NCBI GenBank assembly: GCA_021397835.1
Contig: JAJFZO010000191.1
Location: 5,957,001-6,021,000 of the forward strand
DNA length: 64,000 nt
Origin: Moringa oleifera
Taxonomy: Eukaryota > Streptophyta > Magnoliopsida > Brassicales > Moringaceae
Reading direction: 5' to 3'
A model generated the notes under the pieces. It did no database searches. It had not been told where the DNA came from and saw only the letters and a list, made by a program, of their open reading frames with translations. A program made the translations under genes and the position numbers. This document shows, piece after piece, positions 1 to 11,369 of this stretch (the first letter of the stretch is position 1; each line of letters begins with the position of its first letter).

Positions 1-540
1 GTAAAAAAAAAAGAAATATTTAAAGATCTATAAAGACGATGAATTCTAAATAAAAAAATTAGATCAAATTTTGATAGCAAGTAAAAGCAGTAAAGATCAT
101 CATGGCTTTAGATATGATAGTAACACATCAAGTTTAAATACTGTATTTGCTAACTAGTTACCAAAGCTACTCTAATAGTTACACTAGGTAAGTTTTTTAA
201 AACTAGTCATGTGATGCTTATGATACCCATAAGTTGCTTTTGAAAGGGACTTTTTCCTTACATGAAATTCAAGATTATTAATAAGTCTTTTTATAAATCT
301 AAAAATTTTCTTAGAAAGTAAGAGCTTAGAAATAGAAGATTTGTTCCAATCTATTATTTTTAAAATAAAATTTGATATATTAAACCACATTGTTACAAAC
401 TAATGAATTTATTTAAAGGAAGAAACATCATTTCTAGAAGAACCACTAAAGGTAGTTTGTTCAATACTAGCAAAGTTTGGGTAAGAAAATCTAATTCAAA
501 ACATAATGCAGAAAGTATGGAAACAGGTGCTACTAGCTTT

Positions 541-1075
541 AGTACTTTGATAGTGGTTGTTCTACGTATATGACAAGTGATATGAAGTTCTTGAGTAAAT
601 ATAAAAAGCGCGACGATGGTATGTCACCTTTAGTGGTGGTGTAAAGGGTCGCATAACTGATGTTGGAACTTTGGAAGTGATTGAGCTACCCAAACAAAAG
701 ACAGTACTGCATGTTGAAGGACTGAAAGCAAATTTGATCAACTTTAATCAAACTATGTGTTCAAGATTTAATTGTCAAAATTTTCAAAGATGAATGCAGA
801 GTGTTTAACGAATCTAAAATTTATGTCATGAAAGGTTATAGATTATTTGATAATTACTACCTGCTTTCACATGCACGCACGCACTTGTCACTAAATCATT
901 TTGAATGAAGCTGAATTATGATGCTAAAAATGGAGTCATTTGAATAATAAGACATTGATCAAAATTATGAGTACAGGTGCAATTAAAGGAGTTCTTAAGC
1001 TAGAGAACAAAAAGATCAAGAATTTATGATCCATGTCAAATTGAAAAACAGACCAGAGTGTTACATAAAAGGTTG
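541..1075 (+). pseudogene. copia protease and GAG-pre-integrase remnant
   Basis: A retroviral-type aspartic protease motif, YFDSGCSTYMTSDMKF, is readable from 544. It is the family's 'DSGCSRHMT' box with the His changed. After a frameshift near 630, the text continues with the expected DVGTLEVIELPKQ-type segment of copia pre-integrase regions, up to a stop near 791. Downstream, 960-1080 holds only weak pre-integrase similarity. In an active element the protease cuts the Gag-Pol polyprotein inside the virus-like particle. Here several stops make that impossible. Confidence 0.75.
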
Positions 1076-1108
1076 CAATAGTTAGATACAACATGGGTAC
1101 TTGAGTTA

Positions 1109-1800
1109 TTGTACATATACTTAATAGGACCTACACAAATAGAAAATATAATTGGTAAGAGGTATATTTTTGAGTATGCGGATGACTTTTCCAAATTTAC
1201 TTGGATAAATTTTATTAGAGGAAAATTTAGCACTTTTGAAGCGTTTAAAAGTCTATGCATTAAACTAAAAAATGAAAAAGGTTGCAACATAAGAAAAATA
1301 GTAAGAATAAAAAATGATAATGGTAAGGAGTTTGAAAGATTATATTTGTTAATTTTTGTAATGAACATAACATCTTGCATGAATTTTCTAGTTAAAAGAT
1401 ACCTTAATAGAATAGGGTAGTAGAAAGAAAACATAAAACCAATCAAGATATTGGTAGAAAATATTCCAAGAAACTCATTAAAAAATTATGGGTTGAAGTT
1501 ATTAGTACTGTATGTCATACAAGAACTACAAAAACTCCTTATGAGATTTTAAAGGGGAACACCTAATCTAAAGTGCTTTCATGAATTTGGATATGTATGT
1601 TATGTATTGAAAAATTGTGATACTCTATGAAAGTTTGAGTTAATGAGTGATTATGGAACATTTCTTCGACATTGTGTAAATAGTAAGGCTTACCATGTAT
1701 ATAACTTAAAAACTAAGACTATCATGGAATCTGCAAATGTTATTGCTGATGATTTCAGGGAGCTTACTGATCTTTCTTTTGATAGTAATGTAGGTGGGTT
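1109..1800 (+). pseudogene. copia integrase core remnant
   Basis: Residues read from 1109 give LIGPTQIENIIGKRYIF followed by a DDFSKFTWI segment, the start of the rve integrase core with its first Asp region, and then a KNDNGKEFE segment matching the second catalytic Asp region of copia integrases. The following 1400-1800 continues with the poorly conserved tail (TRTTKTPYEILKG-like) but carries several stops. The intact integrase inserts the cDNA copy into the host genome. The only open part is 103 codons and it starts without a native Met context. Confidence 0.8.
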
Positions 1801-2127
1801 TCATTAAGAAAATCTACTAGAAACAACTACATGGATGAAAGAAATAGTGCTAGTGCAACTGAGGTTATAACACGAGTAGCAATTGAACCTACTCTACCAT
1901 CTTAAACCCAATCTAATGAGGACAATAACCTTAGTTTTAAGATTGATGATCTGGTTAAATGAGAGCCATATTTCAAAATCAAGAAAAATCATTATATCAC
2001 TGAAGTCATTAGAGAATTGTATGATAAAGGGCAAACAAGGAATACTAGTAAACTAAACTACAGAGATATAGTTAGGTTTGTTTGTTACACTTCTATTATT
2101 GAGCCCAAACATATTAAAGATGTCTAA

Positions 2128-2800
2128 CTTAATGAATACTGGATCCAAGCCATGCAAGAAGAATTAGAACAATTTGATAGAAATAAAGTGTGGACTCTTA
2201 TAGCTAGGCCAAATGACAGTAATGTCATTAAAGTAAAATGGATTTTCAAAAACAAAACCGATGAGTTTGGTAATATAATTAAGAATCGATTAAGGCTAGT
2301 ATCTCAAAGATACATTTAAGTAGAAGGAATTAACTTTGATGAAACTTTTGCTTTGGTTACTGGAGTAGAATCTATTAGAATTTTGTTAAGCAATGCATGT
2401 TTAATTGGATTTAAACTATATTAAATGGATTTCAAGAGTGCTTTCTTAAATGAGATTCTCAACAAAGAAGTATGTATTAAGGAAAGTAAAGGGTTTGAAC
2501 ACTTTTAATACCTTGATCGTGTGTTTAAACTGAATAAGGCGTTGTATGGGTTGAAACAAGCTCCTAAAGCTTGGTATAAAAGGTTAATAAACTTCTTGCT
2601 AGAAAAGCACTATAAAAGAAGGGGAGTCTATAAAACTCTTTTTATTAAGAAATCTAATACTGATATTACAATTACTTAAATTTATACTGAAGATATATTA
2701 TTTAATTCAACCTTTCAAAATAAAACTTTTTGAGTTTATTGATAAAATGAAAATAATTTTGAAATAACATAGTTAGGGAGTTAAAATGCTTCCTAAGGGT
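2128..2800 (+). pseudogene. copia reverse transcriptase remnant (RVT_2)
   Basis: The RVT_2 domain is readable from the W..AM.EEL.QF entry motif (about 2143) through VKWIFKNKTDEFG and the MDFKSAFLNEIL catalytic block near 2426. It goes on through the LYGLKQAPKAWY motif near 2545. In-frame stops replace Gln or Lys codons at 2320, 2421, 2505 and 2678. The YVDD box is degraded: near 2680 the text reads IYTEDILF. The polymerase cannot be active. Confidence 0.85.
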
Positions 2801-2859
2801 ACAAGTTAAGCAACTTGATGATGGGATCTTTATATCCCAAAGTAAGTATATTAAGAACC

Positions 2860-3770
2860 TAGTAAAAACAAATTGGCCTAAAATATGCTAAACATATGAG
2901 AACTCCCATGGGCACAAGTATGAAAATGTCAAAAGATGAAAATGGTAAAAAGGTAAATCCTAGCATGTATAGAAGCAAGATTAGTAGTCTTCTTTACTTA
3001 ATGCTAATAGACCAGATATGTGCTCCAGTGTGGGTGTTTGTGCAAGGTATCCAACTTATCCAAAAAAGTTACATGTCAAAGCTGTGAAACAAATCATATG
3101 GTATGTAAATAGCACTATTGATCTTGGTACTTAGTACTCTAAGGATACAACTTCAAGTCTTGTAGTTTTTAATGATGTTAATTAGGTGGAAAATGTTGAT
3201 GATAAGAAAAGCATTTTTGGTTGGTGTTTCCACTTAAGTAACAACATGGTATCTTGGTATAGTAAGAAATAGAATTGCATTTCTTTATCTATTATTGAAT
3301 AGAATATATAGTTCCTGGAAGTTGTTGTGCTCAACTTCTTTGGATGAAACAAATGCTTAAAAATTATGCTATTATGCAAAAAATTTTGTGGATATACTAT
3401 GATAATAGCGTAACATTTTTAAGAATCATGTATAACACTTTAAGATTAACACATTGATATAGGACATCACTTTATAAGAAGGTTGGTTGAAAATAAAATT
3501 GTTATTTAGAGTATGTTACAACAGATATACTATGATAATAGCAGTGTTATTAACATGTTTAAAAATCATGTACAACACTTCAAGATTAACACATTGATAT
3601 AGGACATCACTTTATAAGAAGGTTGTTGAAAATAAAACTGTTTTTTTAGAGTATGTTACAACTGAGAAGCAACTAGCTAACATATGCACTAAAGCACTTG
3701 ATGCTATCAGATTTAAGTCCTTAAAAAAAAAAAAAGCTTTAGGGCTATGCATCATGTGAGGGCTATATAC
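2860..3770 (+). pseudogene. copia RNase H remnant
   Basis: From about 2890 the text matches the connection and RNase H region of copia elements. It covers the GSLLYL-like region, SIFGWCFHLSNNMVSWYSKK (3207-3270), the YYDNS active-site motif, and the terminal EKQLANICTKALD block (3663-3700). Stops replace several Gln codons. The active-site block is duplicated in tandem (see 3391-3660). No intact ORF remains. Confidence 0.8.
3391..3660 (+). repeat. 133-bp tandem duplication inside RNase H
   Basis: The sequence starting GATATACTATGATAATAGC at 3391 starts again at 3524, a period of 133 bp. The two copies run in parallel to about 3660 with scattered substitutions and small indels. The unit covers the YYDNS active-site motif and the following helix of RNase H. 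It is not part of normal copia structure, so it arose within this copy, probably by slippage or unequal exchange. Confidence 0.9.
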
Positions 3771-4982
3771 AATATAATATAAATTTATAAACACATTTTT
3801 TGTTGTAAGTGTGAGTTTGATGTTATTGCATGTGTTCATGATTGTTTCAATGATTATTGACTTATCTTAAAAATATTGCATCTAATTTTGGTTTATTAAC
3901 TTATGAGTGCTTCTTGATTCATTTATGAATCTATGAAGGAAAGAAAAAGTCAAGAAAATAATTTGGAAGGAGTGCACCTAAAAGTGAAAGTTAAATTTAT
4001 AATGGTTAAACACATGGTTAACTTGAACCTTTATAATCTAGTGGTCTATAGTGTTGCACTTGGTTGGTTGGTTATTAGATGAATGGGAACAAGTAAATGC
4101 TATTTAGAACCTAGGAGAAATACGGTAACAATGGTCAAATTATGGCCATTACAACTGCTGCATTAATTAATTGCATGATAGATGGCATCTTTAACCTTTC
4201 TCTAATTTTGAGGTAGGTGTTTTCTTTATGTACTTTTCTCTTTAAAGGTTGTAATAATGGCCTCATTAGCGAGACAATATACATTACTTTTAAACATATA
4301 AGTGGAATAACCTTTGAATCATATTTACGATGTATTCTCTCTCTAAAACATTGCTTTTGATCAAAGTAAAAAGTTGTGTTTTTGGTTTACAAAAGGTACA
4401 AATGCATCTATGTTCTTAGAGAATTTCTTTTCAAGATCAAATATGGTGATAACATTAAGTGATAGTAGATCGCTTGTTGGGTTAAAAAGGAAGCCTATGA
4501 GATCTTTAATCTTTGGGAAAAAGAACCATTGATAATAGAATCTAGGGATGTTGCGCACTTAAGTGACAAAAATTTGTCTGGGTTGGTGCTTGATGTGGAT
4601 GCTCCACCTTTCAACCTACTAAAACAGGTCTTGTGGCCTATTCTATTTCATCTTCATCTTCTAAAACTGAAATAAATTTTATTGAAGTCTTTCTTAATCC
4701 TATAAATTTAGAGACCCATGAACCACCTCAATTAATACCTCAATACACCTCTATTGGTGCCTTCACCTGTTAGATCTTCTACACCAATTTTACAACCTCA
4801 TTTAGGGGAATGCCTTTGATATAAAATACTGGCATGAGAAGGTAATTTTTTTTTTTGGACATTTAGGAAAGTGACCTAGATTCTATCTTTAAGGAGGTAG
4901 TAACCCTAATTGTGACAAAAAGTGCAACTCAGTGAGATAATGATGAGGACGTAACTTTGCACAACAACCAACACAAGCTTCA

Positions 4983-6070
4983 GTGGAAAAAAGGTATTTG
5001 ATCTTTAAAGCATACTCTTCTAAATTTTATCCTACTAAGAATGAAAAATTATACAAAAAATATTCTATGAGACAATTTGTATATGACGTAATAATATATG
5101 AACAAGGCTTTAGACAAGTAGGTCTAGTAAGATTGTTGAAGTCACAAGGATTGTTTAGGTCAATCTCAAAAATCTCACATGCTAAATCTTTTAATCCAAA
5201 TGTGGTATATAAATTTTACTTGAATTTAAGTAGTGAGATTAGTGATACTATGTTAGTAAAATGCCATAAAATTTATGTGAGAAGGCATATTTGTGACTTC
5301 TCATTGATGATGTTAAATAGATTTTTAGGATGCTCTTTATCTTCCTCAGTGTCTTTTTGTCTATTATGGATAAAATTTATGAGACTTTTATGAGTCATCA
5401 AGGGGTTAACTAGCCAAAAACTAATATATACAACTCTTTTGAATTTTTTTGTTAAATATTGTATTTTACATAAAGTGGCTATTAACAATTAGATGCTTAA
5501 CAAGCATCAATAAAAGGTGCATAAGAATCTTGCTATTTTTTTTGTACATAGTAGGTTGAAGTTTGGGTTATAACCTTGGACAATACATTTTTGAGCTGAT
5601 TATAGGGAATGCATAGTCGATACAACCAATCTGACATTACCTTTCCCTTCATTCAGTTATGAAGTGTTACTTCAACAAAATGCAGCCCTAGTTGGGAAAA
5701 AAAAGCTCACAACTTTCCAAATCTTGAGAGTGTCAGACAAGTACGTAAAAAAGAGCTATGTCAACGACACATTCCTAGATCAACCTTCAGATACCGAAGC
5801 CAATGTTGTTTCACCAGTTAAACCTTCTACTGCAACTTCAAGTTCAACACGCCTAGGAGTCACTTCATCCAAAATACATAACTTTTTGCAAGTTGAACTA
5901 TAAAAAGTATGCTAGTAAAAGATGAAGTTTCCATAGGAGATTGAGGCTAGGTAGTTTGAGCTGTTTTAAATGCTCTAAGAGTGCATTGTTCTTAAATCAT
6001 CAAAGGCCCAAAGTGTTTGAAATATTTGGCATTTGTTGACAAATCAAGGGGGAGAAAATGAAGCAGGCCT
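4983..6070 (+). pseudogene. extra ORF of the SIRE-like copia (plant transposon protein-like)
   Basis: Between pol and the 3' LTR, an open stretch at 4983-5393 (no native ATG; the first codon is GTG) has an FNPNVVYKFYLNL segment and an IYVRRHICDF segment. This resembles the 'putative plant transposon protein' family (PF20167-like, from memory), where N-x-x-LV-x-EFY-x-NL is followed by V-x-VRG-x-x-V-x-FS. A second open piece at 5664-5903 is Ser/Thr-rich. The region ends with an 'NQGGENEAG' reading near 6047, a common end of such ORFs before the polypurine tract. The role of these 3' ORFs is not known. The family call is tentative. Confidence 0.5.
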
Positions 6071-6314
6071 TAAAGGGAAGATTATAGAAGATTAAAGGGT
6101 AAATTATTATTGCTACTGGCAAGTCTTAAAGATAACAGAAGTAAATTACTGAATGGACTATATTTGTGAAAAAGATGCTAAGATAATCTTAAGAAAAGGA
6201 AAAACAAGATTTTTTTTTTTTCTAAATAGTGCATATCTTTGAAGCAAAGTAAGGTACTTGATTCTTGACTTAAGCTTTGCTATATGTTTTGCCAAAAAAT
6301 GTAAAAGGGGACAT

Positions 6315-7030
6315 TGTTGAGGAATTTAAGTTGAAATGTTGGCAAATTTTTTGGAAAATATATTTTAGGATGAATTTTCATAAATATAATTTGGCAAGTA
6401 TTTAGGGAATTGGCAAATAAAATTGGAATATTATATTGCCATAGGCAAGTATCATTGGGGGTGATATTTCTATATTTCTAGATGTATAGCAAGTATCATT
6501 GGGATACTACATTGGTTAGGATTCATGGGAAAGAATTATCATGAAATGATTATTGTAATAAAGACTAAGTCAAATGTACCTTAAAGGGTAAAGCATTATA
6601 TAGGTGTATTAGGTCTACTTGGAAATGGTGCACAAATTGTGAGAGATCTTTAAGATTCAAAACACACCTTATTTGAGGGTTGTATACACTGAAGTTCTAA
6701 GTAATATTTGGGAGAAAAATCAACTAATTTTTAGAAGAAAAACACCATGCCACGCTAAAGGTAAGTTTAGGTGGAAATGCAAGTTTAAGAAGTTTTGTTA
6801 GAATTAAGTTTCAGTAAATGTTACAACACTATTGCAAAAATTGAAGAAAAAGTCTCAATTATTTAAGGATCAATTAGTGTCTATAAAAGGTTTCACACAT
6901 ATAGTGGATTATTTACATCTGATGATGGTCTCGTGACCATAAATTGTAAAACGAACCACGTAAAAAATATGTTTATCTCATTCACTTTATGTTTCTATTA
7001 TAATTGTTATTATAATGTATGGTAAAATTA
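6315..7030 (+). repeat. 3' LTR of the SIRE-like copia element
   Basis: The LTR begins TGTTGAGGAATTTAAG at 6315, directly after the polypurine tract AAAAGGGG (6303-6310). A TATA-like ATTATATAGG lies at about 6586-6595. The right end is not sharp: text typical of SIRE LTR ends (ATAAATTGTAAAACG near 6940, then a T-rich run) extends to about 7015-7030. The partner LTR is outside the window, so LTR-LTR divergence cannot be measured. Confidence 0.65.
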
Positions 7031-8020
7031 GACCAATCAATATTTTTCCCATTTTTCCTTCTTTTCTCATTTTTATTTTTTGCTTATTTTCTATTTTTTT
7101 ATGGTTTTTTTTTGTCAAAAATGGATCAAAATTTTGCTTTTTCCTTTAAAATGTTCCAAATTAATAATTTAAATGTTTTTAGCATACATTTGAGGTGTAG
7201 GCACAATTTTACCCTTCCTTGCAAAAGCAATCAAAACTTTTTCCTTTCTCTCTCTAACATGTATACAATAGGAGTACAGTGGCTTTGGTATCCAAACAAA
7301 ACATTCTCTCTCTTCTTAAACATTAAATAACATAAAAGGCACCTATTTTTGATTAAGCATCTCTTTCTTTCTCTCTCTCTTTTTATACCCGACAAAAGCT
7401 ATTTTGAGTGAACATAACCCTCTTTCTCTCTCTCTCCATATATATGCCCAATAAGTTTCTCCCTCAAGGCACTCATTTTCGATTAGTAATCTAGGCATGG
7501 GGAGATGCAATATAGGTGTAGATATAATTTGCATATTTGAACACAATGGGCATAGAAAAAAAGAAAATTAGGAAGCTTCTCAAGCATCCTACAACATTCT
7601 TTCTCTTTGTGGCTCTCTCTTCTCGTATCACTCTCTCTTTTTAACCTAGTAAAGTGAGGATTTGGTCTAGCTTTTGGATGCATCAAGGTACAAATTTTGA
7701 AAGGTATATTTGCATTTTGTATGGAAAATGTTCTTTTCAAATCATTTGCTTTCATTTTTCTTTTTAGGGTAAGTACTAGTTTCATTCAAACCCATGATTG
7801 AAAAAAGAATAAATCATGTGGCTGTGTGCACTAGGTTTTCATTTTATATTTTATCATCCAAAACCAAGGATCTAAAAACTTTCCTAGGTTTCTTATAGTA
7901 GGTTTTTGTGTGAGGTTCAACTTCATCATCAAACCCATATTGGACGGGTTATTTTCGAGAGATATTAGTGCAATTTGATGTTGTAGAGTTATTTATAAAT
8001 CCATATTACTAATGCATGCT
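7031..8020. other. pyrimidine-rich spacer, no gene seen
   Basis: T-rich and CT-rich DNA with CTCTCT runs at about 7240-7260, 7365-7385 and 7420-7440. Short open frames occur here by composition only; none shows a domain. It may include the outer end of MULE-1, but I could not identify a terminal inverted repeat. Confidence 0.5.
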
Positions 8021-8369
8021 GGTAATGTACATCTTATAATTGTTGTTCTGGACATGTAGTGAGTTATTATGCATTAACAGTGCATTATTGAGTACGATAA
8101 TTATGTCTCATAGATACATGTAAGTTAATAATTTTGTGTTAGGATTTGCTTGTAAATACTAACATTTTTCAATGATAGTGACTTATTTTATGGTCATACC
8201 TTTAGAGTTGTATAAAAGTAGATAATAACTTCAGACGTATAATAGTGACTTAAAAAAGTGCCATAGTATTATATATGTTTTCATGTGAGTTACTAGGAAA
8301 AATCCTGCACTTGATAGAGTTAATCGTCAATGTAATAATAAGGATTATGTTGTTCATGCTGAAGTATAG

Positions 8370-11040
8370 ATGATAAAATTCGAGTAATGTTGTCTTTTCA
8401 TGAAGAATGGATTAATAAAGGATCGAATTTCTATTATATTTATAATGTTGTGCAAAACATAAAAGTGCTAGTTTACAATGACTTGGTTGAGTATATGAAA
8501 ACAATTTTAGATTAGGAGTGCTCTAGATATAATCTCAAGTTGCACACCTTTGTTAAGGTTAATGACCATAAGCTATGATGAAGTTATTGATCGACAATGA
8601 TATCTAGTTCTTATTGCTTAACCATAGTATTCCTAAATTTATTTATACATTTGAGTCGAAGATAATAGAGAAAGATGCACATGATGGTAAAAGATGCACT
8701 GATCGAAAAGATTTAGTGTCTATAATAAAGAAAGATGCACATGTCAGTAAAAGATGCATTAATGAGGAAGATGTAATGCTGACAAGAGCTGATAGTTTCA
8801 TATCTTGAGCTAACATTAATGAGGCATGCCCATTTTTTTAGTATGAATTCACTATGAATGGCATGAATGTTTATCATTTGAAATTTCATAGACTTTGTGA
8901 TAGCATAGGTAGTTCATGCTAACAACCATGATTACGAAGTATCGTGAAATACTAGTGCTGAAATTGAAAATGAGGCAACTTATGTTTCGAACTCTAATTT
9001 TGATGATGCTAAGCCATTATATCATTTTGAAAACATTGGTGGTAATATTGACATTACAAATGATTCAAATGAAGTTCAAATATATAATCTTAATTTGGGA
9101 GAAAAATTATTTTATTAATGAGGTATATCCAATAGAAGCTTTTGATGGTGCATAATCTATTAGCAAAGGTAAATTCTTTCCTAGCTAATAAGATTTGAAA
9201 TGTGCACTTAGGTTTTGTGCATTGTTGAAAAATTTTAAGATTAGGGTACTGAAGTCCAATAAGTCAATGTTTGTAGTTGCTTGCAGAGAATTTTTCTATG
9301 AATAAAAAGTCTGAGCAGTTAAAAGAAAGTAAGAAGAGTATTCTTTGACAAAAAGGTGAGATTTTAAGCACATGTGCACATTAAAGGAAGTTCGTAGAAA
9401 ATATCATCAAGCTAGGTTTGCCGATCATTAGGGAAGTGTGCTCAAAGGTTGTTTTTCAATGGTTACATCATGAAATGGAAAGATATATTCAATGGCATGA
9501 AAAAGATGTATGGAATCAAGATATTGCATAGCAAGACACGAAAGGCAAAAGAGCATGCCTTAGGTTTGACAGAGAGGACCCGATTGAGTCATACCAACTT
9601 TTTTTTCTTATATGTTTGAACAGAATGATCCAGGGACTATTACATAGATCAAAATCGATGATGGTTTACACTTCAAGTGTACTAACTTATTTAATGTCCA
9701 ATGACTTTAGTGGGTAACATAGTTACTTTTTGATATAACATAGTGACTTTTTAAATATTGACTTTTGATTTACATTTTAAGTACTTCATCATGGCATTAG
9801 GTTAATCACATAAGGGATCTCATAGTATCATTCCGCCAGTCATTGCTATCGATGGTACTTACTTGAAATAGAGGTTTAATAATATCATGTTTATGACTAT
9901 TTATAAAGATGGTAATGAGTAGATTTATGCTTTGGCATTCGATTAGGAGATTCTAAAAATGTAAATTCTTGGAAATGATTTTTGAATTAGTTGAGAAATT
10001 TCATTGGCGTAGTTGAGGGATTAGTTTTTGTATTTGATTGGAATCTCAACATAGCTAATGCATTAGCCATAATGTTTCTTAATGCTACATGGACTGTATG
10101 CATGATGTGTGATACAGAATATCAAAAAATAAGTTTAAAAGAGATAATGCATTCAAACTTTTCTATAAAGTTGCAAAAGCTTATTGATTATGTAAGTTTG
10201 AGCAGTTGATGCTTGAGTTAGTAAAATTGCACCCTATAGCTTATTTTACATCATGATAGGATCTTAAAAAGTGGTCACATGTGCACTATCCTAGAAAAGA
10301 TATCAGGTCATGACTATTAATACATAACTGAACGCCACAATTCGTGCTTAAGATTTATTTACGAGTTGTCGATGACAACCTTCTTGATTTTATAATAAAC
10401 TTAATACAGCGTTAGTTTCATGATTGGCAGGAAAAGGTTAAGGCCATTAAAACTCCATTGACAGAATGGACACATGCAGTGCTGCAAGAATGATAAAATG
10501 TTTCTTTGCTAATGACAGTCATACCGATTGATTTCAATATTTTTCATGGTGAAACATCATGGTAGAAAGGCTATAATTAATTTTTATTACCATGCATGCA
10601 CTTATCAAGAGTTAGGCATCGACCTTCTAGCATTCACACATGCTTTAGCAACTGCTTGTTAAGTGTCATTCTTTGAATTTGAATTAACTAACTTTTTGTT
10701 TTATAATGAATTTTTAAATTTTATATTTACTTATCGCATAGTTATGTATTGACAAACACAGTTACTTATTTTCTTTAAGATACAAAGAGAGGAACATGGA
10801 CTTTGTGTCTTTGCATTCGAATTATTATAAAGAAAGCCATGTAGCCATTGTATACCCAGAACTAGTAATGCTTATTGGTGAAAAATGTGATTGAGTTGTT
10901 CTTGACCATGTTAAAAGCATGATCTCATGCTCTCGAACAATGGCGCAAAGAAAAAAAAAAAAGAAGGATTCCATCAAGTGGAGAAAGAGTCCAACAAAGA
11001 AAGTGCTCTTGATATTGGCAGTATTGTCTGACATGTCCAA
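8370..11040 (+). pseudogene. MULE-1 transposase (mudrA-like) remnant
   Basis: In order: an N-terminal block near 8395-8480 (HEEWINKGSNFYYIYNVV); a PF03108-like DNA-binding region at 9170-9430 (SNKSMFVVACREF, then MCTLKEVRRKYHQARF); the MULE transposase domain from about 9560 (ESYQLLFSYMFEQNDPGTIT). The first catalytic Asp is in VIAIDGTYL at 9851-9853 and the second in FVFDWN at 10036-10038, where the usual SDR is changed. A GRP-like basic tail (RKKKRIPSSGE, about 10952-10990) leads to a collapsed zinc knuckle at 11004-11036. The intact enzyme binds the TIRs and performs cut-and-paste transposition. Stops and indels throughout make it a pseudogene. Confidence 0.85.
8670..8789 (+). repeat. 60-bp tandem duplication in the MULE-1 transposase N-terminal part
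   Basis: GAAAGATGCACATG with the following AGTAAAAGATGCA block starts at 8670 and again at 8730. The period of 60 bp is 20 codons, so a reading frame is kept. It lies between the N-terminal block and the DNA-binding region of the transposase remnant. Confidence 0.75.
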
Positions 11041-11369
11041 ATCCACGATCACTCAAATTTATGATGTCATCTACTGCATTGCACTTATCGGTCCCCTTTT
11101 CTTCTCCCTCAAAGTGTCGTAACTATGGTGTTGTTGGTCCCAATGAGCAAATATACCCAATCTTGTCATGCCCATCAAGTGTGACGGATGAACAAATCAC
11201 ACAAAACTCTGTAGATTGGCTTTCAATGGTGATTACTTTTGGATGCATTAGGTGACCTTATTTATCGATGCATTAAGTGATCTTATTTTTTAAACTTGTC
11301 AAAATATTCATTGACTACTAACATTATTTTTTGGACTATGATTATGGCTTGAAATTGAAAAGTAAATTC

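Larger units (their letters stand above)
1..7030 (+). mobile_element. Ty1/copia retrotransposon, SIRE/Maximus-like, 5' end outside window
   Basis: Domains follow copia order on the plus strand: protease (DSG box near 549), GAG-pre-integrase, integrase, reverse transcriptase, RNase H. Then comes about 2.5 kb with an extra ORF, a purine-rich tract (6304-6312) and one LTR. The RNase H after the RT and integrase before it define Ty1/copia. The long extra ORF between pol and the 3' LTR and the LTR start TGTTGAGGAATTTAAG point to the SIRE/Maximus lineage (inference from family knowledge). Stops and frameshifts occur roughly every 50-150 bases, so the element is dead. The 5' LTR and most of gag lie left of the window; bases 1-480 are probably gag or spacer, but I read no domain there. 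Confidence 0.85.

Noticed and set aside
1036..1446. 136-codon frame on the minus strand
   Set aside because: Antisense shadow of the copia integrase, which has clear family motifs on the plus strand.
7019..7330. Phe-rich open frame on the plus strand
   Set aside because: T-rich DNA at the LTR end; no domain and no conserved counterpart.
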